Shown: positions 6,617 to 14,967, counted from the stretch's first letter. The stretch is DNA of 15,936 nucleotides from Verrucomicrobiota bacterium (GCA_026397855.1 JAPLUA010000656.1:1-15936), one strand, 5' to 3'. Made by a program: numbers and translations. Notes: generated by a model from the letters alone, not told the origin.

Positions 6617-9495
6617 GCTTTCAATTCACCCATCCCTATTACCTCCTGCTCCTGGTGCCCGCGCTGGCGTGGGTGATCTGGTTTGCGTGGAAGAGCGACG
6701 TCCAGGTCAGCCCCTGGCGTCGCTGGACGGCGCTGGCGATTCGTATCGTCGTGCTGCTCGCCATGGTGTTTGCGGTTGCCGGCCTGCAATGGCGGCGGCC
6801 CATGGAGGGCATGAACATCTTCTTCGCCCTGGACCGCTCCGACAGCGTCCCGTCGGCGCAACAGGATGCCGCCAAGCAGTTCATTAACAAGGTCTCCCGG
6901 CAGAAGAAGAATGTGGATAAGGCCGGCGTGATTGTCTTCGGCACCGAAGCCAGCATTGAGTCCTCGCCCAACGCGGCGGTGGACCTGCAGAAGATCCAGG
7001 CGGTGGTCGGCACGGAAAGGACCGATCTGGCCGGCGCCATCCGCCTCGCCACCGCCGCCTTCCCGGAGACCGGCCAGAAGCGGCTGGTCCTGCTGACCGA
7101 CGGCAATGAGAATATCGGTGACGCGATGAGCGCCGTGCTGGCTGCGAAACCGCTGGGGGTCTCCGTGGACATCGTTCCCATGGGGGTGGCGCGCGTCAAC
7201 GATGTCGCTGTGCAAAGGCTGCAGATACCGCCCAAGCTGAAGAAGGGACAGGCCTTCGAGGTCAAGATCTTCGTTCAGGCCGACCAGCCCACCCCCGCCA
7301 CGGTGCGGCTGTATCGGAATGAGCAATACCTCGGCGAGCAGAAGGTTGACCTCGCGGCCGGCAAGAACCTCTTCACGTTTCCCCAGACCCTTGCCGAGGC
7401 GGGGTTTTACAGCTACGACGTTCAGGTGGATGCGCCGGGCGATCCTCTGCCGCAGAATAACCGCGCCTCCAGCTTTGCCGCCGTGCGCGGCGAGCCAACC
7501 CTGTTGCTCGTCTCGGCCGACCCTGACCAGGATCGGCAATTGGCCGCGGCTTTGCAGTCGTCCCGCCTGCAAGTCCGCCTCGTCGGCCTGAAGGATTTCC
7601 CGGGAACCCTCGCCGAGATGCAGAGCTACGACGCCATCTTCATCAGCAATCTCTCCGCGGGGGACCTGGGCAACGACCGGCAGAAACTGATCGAGAGCGC
7701 AGTCCGCGATTTCGGCGTCGGCCTGGTCTGTGTGGGCGGCGACCAGACCTACGCGGCGGGGGGCTATCGCGGCACGCCGCTGGAATCCACGCTGCCGGTC
7801 AGCATGGAATTGGACAGCAAGAAGGTTCTGCCCAGCGGCGCCGTTGTGCTGGTGATGCATGGCATGGAGTTCAACAACGGTAACCAGGTGGCCCGGGACT
7901 GCGCCCAGGGCGTGCTCGCAGCCTTGGGATCGAGCGATGAGATGGGGATCGTGCTTTGGGATGGCACCGAGCGTTGGGTATTTCCGCTCCAGAAGGTGGG
8001 AGACAAGAAATCGCTGGCGCGGGAGATTGCCGGCATGAACCAGGGGGACCTGGGCAGTTTCCAGGGGGTGCTCGAGCAGGCCCATGATGCCCTCAAGAAA
8101 TCCACCGCCAACCTCAAGCATATCATCGTGTTCAGCGACGGGGATCCAGCAGCCCCCACGCCGCAGTTGATGCAGTCTATGGTCAGCGACCGGATCACGG
8201 TCAGCAGCGTGATGATCTCCGGCCACGTCGGTCCCGATACGATGATCTGGATCGCCGATCACGGCAAAGGCCAGTTCTACAAGGTGGATTCCCCCAATGA
8301 CCTGCCCCAGATCTTCATCAAGGAAACCGCGGTGATCCTGAAGTCCGCCATTTACGAGGATCCGTTCATCCCCCAGTTGCGGGCGGTCAGCGAGGTGGTG
8401 CGCGGCATTGGCGCGAGCGAATACCCGAAGTTGCTAGGCTACGTTGCCACCACTCCGAAGCCGCGCGCGGAAACCCCTTTGTGGACCGACAAGGGCGACC
8501 CGTTGCTCGCGCATTGGCAATACGGCCTGGGCCGCGCCGCCGCCTTCACCTCCGACGCCAAACCGCGCTGGGGCAAGATCTGGATGAGCTGGGACAAATA
8601 CCGGCAGTTTTGGTCGCAGATCGGTCAGTGGAGCTTGCGGCGGCTGGAGAATGCGGATTTCGCCACCGAAGTGTCGGTTGACAAGGGCGAGGGCGTTATC
8701 AATGTCGAGGCCCTGGATGACCAGGGCAACTTCCGGAACTTCCTCAACCTCCAGGCCATTGTGGCCAGCCCCAAAGGCGAACGCCAGACGGTGCGCCTCG
8801 AACAGACCGGGCCCGGCCATTACGAGGCGCGTTTCCCGACCAAGGATGTCGGGCTCTACATGCTCAACCTCACCGATATCAAGGATGGCCAGGTGCGCGG
8901 CTCGCAGATCATTGGCGCCAGCGTCAACTACTCGCCCGAATTCAGCGCCGCGGAGCCCAATCGCAACCTCCTGCGCCGCCTTGCTGAAAGCGGCGCGGGC
9001 AAGGTGCTGGACCCGGCGGTCCCGACCGTGAACCCTTTCCTGCACGACCGCAAGAACACCTTCCAGCCGCGCGACTTGTGGGAGTGGCTGCTGAAGTGTG
9101 CCATCGTCCTCTTCACCGTGGATGTCGGCGTGCGGCGAATCCAGATCGGCCGCGATGAATGGCTGCGTGCCACGGGGGCCCTGCGGCGCTGGCTCTTCTT
9201 CTGGCGGGGCGTGGCGCGCACGCCGGAGGCCGAGGAGTCATTGACCGCGCTCCTGACGCGGCGCGAACAGGTCCGCGCCCAGCACACTGCCCCGGCACCC
9301 GAGGCCAGCGCCGACCTGTTCCGGCCGGTGAATGCGCCCGTCCTGCCGTTACCGGGCGAGGAAGTCGCAGCTCTTGTGCCGCCGGATAAGCCTCCCCCGG
9401 CTGCCGAACCGCCCACGCCCGGCGCCGAATCCGCGCCCAGCACCGCCAGCCGGCTTCTGGAAGCCAAACGCCGGGCGCAGAAGCGCCGGGGTTGA
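6613..9495 (+). CDS. Large membrane protein with VWA and glutamine-amidotransferase-like domains
   Basis: A 960-residue protein whose ATG overlaps the preceding stop as ATGA. Two N-terminal membrane helices lie at about 8-26 and 40-58. A VWA domain with MIDAS D74-R-S76-D-S78 and an L-L-T-D-G-N strand follows. An Ig-like stretch (P-P-K-L-K-K-G-Q-A-F-E-V) leads to an alpha/beta domain like the GATase1-like family, with V-G-G-D377-Q-T-Y; no catalytic Cys-His-Glu set is evident. A second VWA-like fold at about 410-530 ends in F-S-D-G-D-P (507-512), but M-H-G-M-E-F replaces its first MIDAS motif, so it probably does not bind metal. A membrane helix near 825-843 precedes an Ala/Pro-rich tail with a basic end. 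As the last operon gene it resembles the large BatA/BatB-like partners of MoxR systems and probably scaffolds a periplasmic complex. Confidence 0.85.
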   Translation: MSFQFTHPYYLLLLVPALAWVIWFAWKSDVQVSPWRRWTALAIRIVVLLAMVFAVAGLQWRRPMEGMNIFFALDRSDSVPSAQQDAAKQFINKVSRQKKNVDKAGVIVFGTEASIESSPNAAVDLQKIQAVVGTERTDLAGAIRLATAAFPETGQKRLVLLTDGNENIGDAMSAVLAAKPLGVSVDIVPMGVARVNDVAVQRLQIPPKLKKGQAFEVKIFVQADQPTPATVRLYRNEQYLGEQKVDLAAGKNLFTFPQTLAEAGFYSYDVQVDAPGDPLPQNNRASSFAAVRGEPTLLLVSADPDQDRQLAAALQSSRLQVRLVGLKDFPGTLAEMQSYDAIFISNLSAGDLGNDRQKLIESAVRDFGVGLVCVGGDQTYAAGGYRGTPLESTLPVSMELDSKKVLPSGAVVLVMHGMEFNNGNQVARDCAQGVLAALGSSDEMGIVLWDGTERWVFPLQKVGDKKSLAREIAGMNQGDLGSFQGVLEQAHDALKKSTANLKHIIVFSDGDPAAPTPQLMQSMVSDRITVSSVMISGHVGPDTMIWIADHGKGQFYKVDSPNDLPQIFIKETAVILKSAIYEDPFIPQLRAVSEVVRGIGASEYPKLLGYVATTPKPRAETPLWTDKGDPLLAHWQYGLGRAAAFTSDAKPRWGKIWMSWDKYRQFWSQIGQWSLRRLENADFATEVSVDKGEGVINVEALDDQGNFRNFLNLQAIVASPKGERQTVRLEQTGPGHYEARFPTKDVGLYMLNLTDIKDGQVRGSQIIGASVNYSPEFSAAEPNRNLLRRLAESGAGKVLDPAVPTVNPFLHDRKNTFQPRDLWEWLLKCAIVLFTVDVGVRRIQIGRDEWLRATGALRRWLFFWRGVARTPEAEESLTALLTRREQVRAQHTAPAPEASADLFRPVNAPVLPLPGEEVAALVPPDKPPPAAEPPTPGAESAPSTASRLLEAKRRAQKRRG

Positions 9496-9528
9496 CCCCG
9501 GCAGAGCGATTGGCAAAGCTGGAGCGCG

Positions 9529-11142
9529 ATGACGACGAATGACATTCCCCGTGCCCGGCTGCTGCCGGCTATGCTTGGCCTCTTGTGCATCCTGAATGCG
9601 AATGGGCTTTGTGCGGAGCCATCGGCCCGAACCAGCGCGGAGTGGAAGAATCTTCGACAGCAGGCCATTAACCGGCCGCGGCGCATCATCTTCAACAACG
9701 ATGGCAACGAGCCGGTTTACTTCTGCAAATCGGTCGGCAAGGACCAGTTGCTCGGGCCTCGCACCCGCGACCTTGCCGGCACGCAGGTTGATTCGATCTT
9801 CTATTGCACCTGGAGTTCGGGGTTCTCTCTCTTCACTCACCGCACCCAGGCCGGCCAGGTCTTCAGCACTCGCGAGGGCTGCTTCAGCAACAACCTGGCC
9901 CAGGCATTCCTCGAACAGGGGGTTGATCCGTTGCAGGTCATGGTCGAGTTTGGCCATAAGCGGGGCATCGAGGTCTTCTGGTCCATGCGAATGAATGACA
10001 CTCATGACGGTTCCCTCACCGCTTATGGGCCGGTCATGTTCCGCGCCAACCGCCTCAAGGTCCAGCATCCCGAATACCTGGTCGGCTCGGCCACTCAACG
10101 GCCCCGCTACGGCGCCTGGTCGGCCGTGGATTATGGGTTGCCGCAAGTCCGGGACCTGGCCTTCGCCTTCTGCGAGGAGATCTGCCGCAACTATGACGTG
10201 GACGGCATTGAGCTGGACTTTTTCCGCCACGCCTTTTTCTTCCAGTGTTCAGCCGACAATCGTGCTTGCGGCGCCGCCGAGCTGGATGCCATGACGGCAT
10301 TGATGGAGAGAATCCGGTCTATGACGGAGGAGATCGGGCGCCGCCGAGGTCGTCCCATCCTGGTGGCGATCCGCGTCCCTGACTCCGTTGACTACTGCCG
10401 GTTCATCGGCCTTGATCTGGAGAAGTGGCTGGGCAAGGGCCTGACGGACCTGCTGATCGTGACCGGTTACACTCAGCTCAATCCGTGGGACTACAGCGCC
10501 AAACTGGGGCACCAATACGGCGTTAAGGTCTATCCTTCACTGGACGAGCCAAGACTGCGGGATCCGGAGGCACAGACAGCCCGCGCCAGCGTCCAGGCTT
10601 ATCGGGGCCGCGCTTTGCAGGCCTGGGCTGCCGGAATGGATGGGATTTACATGTTCAACTTCTTTAACCCCAAGAGCCCGCTCTGGCGCGAGTTGGGCGA
10701 CCCCGAGGCGTTGCGGAAACTGGACCGCACGTATTTTCTGAGCGTCCGGGGCACCGGCTCGATGTATGTCCCCCACCAGAATTTCATCCGTGTGCCGGTC
10801 CTGAACCCTGCCAGTCCCATCCCGCTGCCTCCCGGCAAGGCCGTTGAGCTTCCCGTGTCACTCGGTGAAGGCGGCAAACCCGCGCAGCCGGCTCTCCTGC
10901 GACTCCGGTTCAAGAATCTTAAGAAGCCGGACCTTGTGCGCGTCCGCTGGAACCGCAAGACGCTGGAGATCAAGCCCCCACAAATGGGGGCATGGGTCGA
11001 GTATTCGATTCCAGCGGGCTGGGTCGAATCCCAGAATAATACCCTCGAGCTGAGCATGTCCCCGGAAGGCGAGCGGCAAGTCGCCCTTGCGGATCTTTGC
11101 ATTGCGTTGGGTCGCAGCGGGACAAGCAAGGGCGGCGAATAG
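9529..11142 (+). CDS. Secreted TIM-barrel protein, family 10-like putative glycosidase (GHL10-related)
   Basis: A 537-residue product. GGAG at 9521-9524 lies four bases before the ATG at 9529. An N-terminal signal peptide (hydrophobic L-L-P-A-M-L-G-L-L-C-I-L) probably ends near L-C-A/E-P. The region from about residue 45 to 405 reads as a beta/alpha barrel. The motif D225-G-I-E-L-D230-F-F-R matches the D-G-I-x-x-D-x-x-R strand of glycosyl-hydrolase-like family 10 proteins, and the R-V-P-D-S and V-T-G-Y strands follow at expected intervals. A C-terminal beta domain follows from about 430. The substrate is not recognisable. The GH95 gene 97 bases downstream suggests a role in breaking down a fucose-containing glycan. 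The link to family 10 rests on the short motif and the fold-like pattern only. Confidence 0.6.
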   Translation: MTTNDIPRARLLPAMLGLLCILNANGLCAEPSARTSAEWKNLRQQAINRPRRIIFNNDGNEPVYFCKSVGKDQLLGPRTRDLAGTQVDSIFYCTWSSGFSLFTHRTQAGQVFSTREGCFSNNLAQAFLEQGVDPLQVMVEFGHKRGIEVFWSMRMNDTHDGSLTAYGPVMFRANRLKVQHPEYLVGSATQRPRYGAWSAVDYGLPQVRDLAFAFCEEICRNYDVDGIELDFFRHAFFFQCSADNRACGAAELDAMTALMERIRSMTEEIGRRRGRPILVAIRVPDSVDYCRFIGLDLEKWLGKGLTDLLIVTGYTQLNPWDYSAKLGHQYGVKVYPSLDEPRLRDPEAQTARASVQAYRGRALQAWAAGMDGIYMFNFFNPKSPLWRELGDPEALRKLDRTYFLSVRGTGSMYVPHQNFIRVPVLNPASPIPLPPGKAVELPVSLGEGGKPAQPALLRLRFKNLKKPDLVRVRWNRKTLEIKPPQMGAWVEYSIPAGWVESQNNTLELSMSPEGERQVALADLCIALGRSGTSKGGE

Positions 11143-11230
11143 ACTTTCCATGGACTGGATAGCTTATGGCTGTGCCCCTTGCAATGGGCGGACACCATTT
11201 ACCAGAGAGTAGAGCACGGACGCTATGAAA

Positions 11231-11234
11231 GGAG
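11231..11234 (+). promoter_or_regulatory. Ribosome binding site GGAG that decides the fucosidase start
   Basis: GGAG lies five bases before the GTG at 11240, an ideal distance. An in-frame ATG exists at 11225, but no comparable purine tract precedes it. Starting at the GTG also gives a cleaner signal peptide (V-K-R-I-L-G-L-T-L-L-L-S). Confidence 0.6.
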
Positions 11235-11239
11235 AAACA

Positions 11240-13399
11240 GTGAAACGAATCCTGGGCCTGACCCTGCTGCTGAGCCTAAGCGCCGGGGCTGCCGAGACAA
11301 CGCTGTGGTACAACAAACCGGCGGGCGATTGGGAGCGGGAGGCGCTTCCGATTGGCAATGGCCGGCTTGCCGCCATGCTGTTCGGCGGCGCTCCGAAGGA
11401 ACGGATTCAGTTCAACGAGGAGACGCTCTGGATCGGCGACGAAACAGATACCGGCGCTTACCAGGCGTTCGGCGACGTGCTGGTTGAGCTGACGCACGGC
11501 GAGGCGACGGCCTACCGGCGGGAGCTGGACCTCCAACGCGGGGTCCACACGGTCACCTACGAAAGCGATGGCGTGAAGTATTGGCGCGAGGCGTTCGCCA
11601 GCTTCCCCGCCAGGGTGATGGTCTTCCGGTTCGGAGCAAGCCAGCCGGGCAGGCTGAACGGGACGGTCAGGCTGACCGACATGCACAAGGGCAATATCCG
11701 CGTAGCCGGCAATCGCCTGGTCTCCTCCGGCTCTCTGGTCGGCTATCAATACGAAGGCACCAACCGTTACGCGATCGCCCTGAACTACGAAGCCCAGGCG
11801 CTGGTGCTCAATGACGGCGGCACGATCGAGACGGTCGGGGACTGGGTCACATTCCGGAACGCGAACGCTGTCACCTTGCTGCTCGATGCCGGTACAGACT
11901 TCGCCCAGGACCGCAGCAAAGGCTGGCGGGGACCGCTGCCGCATCGTGCCATCACGTCCCGGCTGGGGCGGGCGGCGCGCATTCCTTACGGCAAGCTGCT
12001 GGCCGATCACCTCCAGGACTACCAGGCGCTGTTCAGCCGGGTGACCCTGGACCTTGGCCCCGGCCCGGCGCCGGCCCTGCCGACGGACGAGCGGTTGCTG
12101 GGCCTGAACCAGGCGCACATGCCCGACGTGGGGCTGGAGGCGCTGTTGTTCAATTATGGCCGCTACCTCCTCATCGCGTCGTCGCGCCCCGGCGGGTTGC
12201 CGGCCAATTTGCAGGGCAAATGGAACCAGAGCAACCGGCCCGCGTGGCGCAGTGACTATCACACCGATATCAATGTGCAGATGAATTACTGGCCGGCGGA
12301 GCCGGCCAACCTGGGGGAGTGTCTCCTGCCTTACGCCGCGTGGCTGAACTCCATCCGCAAAGTGCGCGTGGCGGCGACGCGGGAGGCGTTCCACACCCGG
12401 GGGTGGACCATGCGGGCGGAGAACGGCGTTTTCGGCGGTTCGACCTGGGAGTGGGTCCAGTCCGGAAGCGCCTGGTGCATGCAAAACGTCTGGGAGCACT
12501 ACGCTTTCGGAGGCGATCGGAAGTATCTGCGCACGATGGCCTATCCGATGATGAAGGAAGTCTGCATGTTCTGGGTTGACCGGCTCAAGCCCCTGCCGGA
12601 TGGCACCCTCGTCGCGCCTGACGGCTACTCCCCCGAGCACGGGCCGCGCGAGGATGGCGTATCGCACGACCAGCAACTGGTCTGGGATCTATTCAACAAC
12701 ACCGTCGAGGCCGCCTCCGCGCTCGGCTGCGACCGCGAGTTCCGCGACATGATTGCCGCCAAGCGGGATAAGCTGCTCGGCCCGAAGATCGGCTGCTGGG
12801 GTCAACTGCAGGAATGGATGGTGGATCGCGATGACCCGAAGGACACCCATCGGCACCTGTCGCACCTCGTGGCAGTGCATCCCGGCCGCCAGATTTCTGC
12901 TCAGACAACGCCCCAACTGGCACGGGCCGCCGAGGTCTCGCTCAACGCCCGCGGCGACGTGAGCACGGGGTGGAGCACCGCTTGGAAAATCAACCTCTGG
13001 GCGCGTCTGCACAACGGGGACCGTGCCTACAAGCTGATCGGGAACCTGCTGCGGTTCGTCGGGGACACCCGCATTAATTACAAGGACGGCGGCGGAGTTT
13101 ACGCGAACCTTTTCGACGCCCATCCTCCCTTTCAGATTGATGGCAATTTCGGCTATACCGCCGGCATTTGCGAGATGCTCCTGCAATCCCACACAGGTGA
13201 AATTGAACTTCTGCCGGCGCTGCCAAAGGCCTGGCCGTCCGGGAGCGTCAGGGGGCTCCGTGCCCGCGGCGGTTTCACCGTGGACATTGAATGGAAGAAC
13301 GGACTGGTGACCAACTACCGCCTCGCTTCGCCTGAGCCGCGTGATGCGAAGGTCCTTGTCAATGGTCAGCTCATGCCGGTAAGATCGGTGAAACCGTAA
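11240..13399 (+). CDS. GH95-family glycoside hydrolase, probable alpha-L-fucosidase
   Basis: A 719-residue secreted protein from the GTG at 11240 (724 from the ATG at 11225). The signal peptide probably ends at S-A-G-A/A-E-T-T. The mature start L-W-Y-N-K-P-A-x-x-W-E-R-E-A-L-P-I-G-N-G is the N-terminal beta-sandwich hallmark of GH95. The helical catalytic domain shows R-P-G-G-L-P-A-N-L-Q-G-K-W, D-I-N345-V-Q-M-N349-Y-W-P-A-E, G-Q-L-Q-E525-W and F-Q-I-D634-G-N-F-G. E525, D634 and the asparagines are candidate active-site residues, but I could not align them to a solved structure. The family hydrolyses terminal alpha-1,2-fucose (some members act on galactose) with inversion. The length is a little under the usual 750-800, mainly in the linker before H-L-Q-D-Y-Q-A-L-F. 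The end at K-V-L-V-N-G-Q is near the normal family end. An unrelated in-frame remnant follows the TAA. Confidence 0.9.
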   Translation: MKRILGLTLLLSLSAGAAETTLWYNKPAGDWEREALPIGNGRLAAMLFGGAPKERIQFNEETLWIGDETDTGAYQAFGDVLVELTHGEATAYRRELDLQRGVHTVTYESDGVKYWREAFASFPARVMVFRFGASQPGRLNGTVRLTDMHKGNIRVAGNRLVSSGSLVGYQYEGTNRYAIALNYEAQALVLNDGGTIETVGDWVTFRNANAVTLLLDAGTDFAQDRSKGWRGPLPHRAITSRLGRAARIPYGKLLADHLQDYQALFSRVTLDLGPGPAPALPTDERLLGLNQAHMPDVGLEALLFNYGRYLLIASSRPGGLPANLQGKWNQSNRPAWRSDYHTDINVQMNYWPAEPANLGECLLPYAAWLNSIRKVRVAATREAFHTRGWTMRAENGVFGGSTWEWVQSGSAWCMQNVWEHYAFGGDRKYLRTMAYPMMKEVCMFWVDRLKPLPDGTLVAPDGYSPEHGPREDGVSHDQQLVWDLFNNTVEAASALGCDREFRDMIAAKRDKLLGPKIGCWGQLQEWMVDRDDPKDTHRHLSHLVAVHPGRQISAQTTPQLARAAEVSLNARGDVSTGWSTAWKINLWARLHNGDRAYKLIGNLLRFVGDTRINYKDGGGVYANLFDAHPPFQIDGNFGYTAGICEMLLQSHTGEIELLPALPKAWPSGSVRGLRARGGFTVDIEWKNGLVTNYRLASPEPRDAKVLVNGQLMPVRSVKP

Positions 13400-13537
13400 G
13401 ACACGGTTTTCTCGAACCCGCACGAGCAGGTGTTCATCGTGCTGCCCCCCGAGCAGAAGGCGAGATTTGATGTTCTTGAACGCGAGCGGCACGACTACCT
13501 GCGGAAGAAGCAGGGACCGACGACCAACCTGCTTTGA
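13400..13537 (+). pseudogene. 3' remnant of a small gene, possibly a Spy/CpxP-like periplasmic sensor
   Basis: After the fucosidase TAA the same frame stays open for 45 codons to a TGA at 13535. The peptide contains H-E-Q-V-F-I-V-L-P-P-E-Q-K-A-R-F-D-V-L-E-R followed by a charged helix and T-T-N-L-L. The L-x-P-E-Q-K-A-R-F-D pattern with a charged helix resembles the ends of Spy/CpxP-like metal or envelope-stress sensors, which often sit beside RND efflux genes. No full-length start exists; a GTG at 13430 would give only 35 residues. I read it as a 5'-truncated gene joined to the fucosidase end. Family assignment is weak. Confidence 0.4.
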
Positions 13538-13599
13538 GGGGGCGGCACCAACTGACGTGGAATGCCCCCTGGGGAAACCAAGAACCCGAAGCCATTGAA

Positions 13600-14940
13600 A
13601 TGACAAAAGAGCAAATGACCAAGTCTGCGCCGCCAGTGGCGGCAAGCCAGATTCCCGGATCCAATTCCCCGCTAACCGGCGCTGGCCCGGAGAAGCCCGG
13701 GTCTTCCCGCGGAACAATGGCGGTGATCCTGGTGGTGGGCCTGCTGTTGGTGGCCGGAGCTGTGTGGATGGCTCGCAGCCGTGCCACGGGCGCCGACAAG
13801 AAAGGGCCCGGCGCTGGCCGCATGGAACTGCCACCCGTACCGGTCGTCGCCGGCATCGTCGCCGAAAAGGATGTGCCGATCTACCTGGGCGGAATCGGCA
13901 CCGTCCAGGCGTTTAACACGGTCACCGTCCGCGCCCGGGTGGATGGGCAGGTGACCAGGATTGCCTTTATCGAAGGCCAGGATGTGCGCGCCGGGGATTT
14001 GCTGGCGCAAATTGATCCCGACCCTTACCGCGCGGCGATGGAGCAGGCCACGGCCAGGAAACGGCAGGACGAAGCCCAACTCGCCAACGCGCGGGTGGAC
14101 CTGAATCGCTATGCCGATCTGCGCGCCAACGAAGGCGTTACCCAGCAGCAATACGACACGCAGAAGGCGCTGGTGGACACGCTGGCCGCCACGGTTAATG
14201 CGGACCAGGCGGCCATCGAGAGCACCAAGGTCCAGCTTGCCTATACCACCATCGTCTCGCCCATTGACGGGCGCACCGGCATCCGGCAGGTGGATGCGGG
14301 CAACATCGTTCATGCCAGTGAAGCCACCGGCCTGGTGGTCATCACCCAACTGAAGCCCATCTCCGTCGTCTTCATCCTGGTCGCCCAAAACCTGCCCCGG
14401 ATCCAGGACCAAATGCGGATCCTGGGGGCCGATCTGCCCGTCGTGGCGGTTGATCGGGACAACACGACCGTCCTGGGGGAAGGCAAACTGGCGGTGATTG
14501 ACAACCAGATTGACCCCTCCAGCGGCACCATCAAACTCAAGGCAACTTTTCCCAACACCGACCTGCGGCTCTGGCCGGGCCAGTTCGTGAACGCCCATTT
14601 GCTGCTGACCGTCCGGAAGGGCAGCGCCGTGGTGCCCGATTCGGTAATCCAGCGCGGACCGGAAGGCGCTTTCGCCTTCGTCATCAAGGAGGACCAGACC
14701 GTCGAAGTCCGCCGCGTGAAGGTGTCATCAACGATCGCCGACCAGGTCGGAGGAGGGGGAACCGTGATTGAAACGGGGCTGCAGCCCGGCGAGCGTATCG
14801 TGGTGGACGGCCAATACAAGCTGCAGCAGGGTTCGCGCGTCAAAATGGCGGACGGCGGCGGGGGTAAATCCGAAGGCCGAAAACCGAAGGCCGAAGGAAA
14901 TCCGAAATCCGAGATCCGAAGCAAGGGCAGGGCTAGCTGA
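13600..14940 (+). CDS. RND efflux periplasmic adaptor (membrane-fusion protein), MdtA-like
   Basis: A 446-residue product from the ATG at 13600 (an ATG at 13615 is also possible; the frame is open from a TTG at 13534). A polar N-terminus leads to one membrane helix at about 40-59. The adaptor core follows: P-V-P-V-V-A-G-x-V-x-x-x-D-V-P-I-Y, a lipoyl-like half near 108-140 (V-D-G-Q-V-T-R-I, G-Q-D-V-R-A-G-D-L-L), an alpha-hairpin to about 205, and the returning Y-T-T-I-V-S-P-I-D-G-R-T-G strand. A beta-barrel and membrane-proximal domain end at G-E-R-I-V-V-D-G-Q-Y-K-L-Q-Q-G. It links the inner-membrane RND pump to an outer-membrane channel. The last 25 residues or so (from 422) are translated repeat and not family sequence. 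The RND gene starts 170 bases downstream. Confidence 0.92.
   Translation: MTKEQMTKSAPPVAASQIPGSNSPLTGAGPEKPGSSRGTMAVILVVGLLLVAGAVWMARSRATGADKKGPGAGRMELPPVPVVAGIVAEKDVPIYLGGIGTVQAFNTVTVRARVDGQVTRIAFIEGQDVRAGDLLAQIDPDPYRAAMEQATARKRQDEAQLANARVDLNRYADLRANEGVTQQQYDTQKALVDTLAATVNADQAAIESTKVQLAYTTIVSPIDGRTGIRQVDAGNIVHASEATGLVVITQLKPISVVFILVAQNLPRIQDQMRILGADLPVVAVDRDNTTVLGEGKLAVIDNQIDPSSGTIKLKATFPNTDLRLWPGQFVNAHLLLTVRKGSAVVPDSVIQRGPEGAFAFVIKEDQTVEVRRVKVSSTIADQVGGGGTVIETGLQPGERIVVDGQYKLQQGSRVKMADGGGGKSEGRKPKAEGNPKSEIRSKGRAS
14866..14920 (+). repeat. 55-bp heptad element, copy C, coding the adaptor's C-terminal tail
   Basis: Four heptads (AAATCCG, AAGGCCG, AAAACCG, AAGGCCG), the 11-mer AAGGAAATCCG, two heptads and AA. 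It is read in frame as K-S-E-G-R-K-P-K-A-E-G-N-P-K-S-E-I-R, giving a very basic, proline-containing tail before the stop at 14938. It lies on the opposite strand from copies A and B. Confidence 0.9.
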
Positions 14941-14967
14941 GTAAGTGCGTGCGAACTGGGGAAAAGA

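Noticed and set aside
6607..8262. 551-codon open frame on the minus strand opposite the large VWA gene
   Set aside because: Low-complexity shadow composition, no recognisable motif, fully inside a gene with clear domains.
11276..12676. 466-codon open frame on the minus strand opposite the fucosidase
   Set aside because: Same shadow pattern; the + strand frame has conserved GH95 motifs throughout.
13538..13569. GGGGGC/GCCCCC stem before the adaptor gene as an intrinsic terminator
   Set aside because: The loop is 20 bases and no T-tract follows; the stem may be chance in GC-rich DNA.
13598..13623. Tandem AAATGAC-like units at the adaptor start as another repeat family
   Set aside because: Only two imperfect units are present, too little to distinguish from chance.
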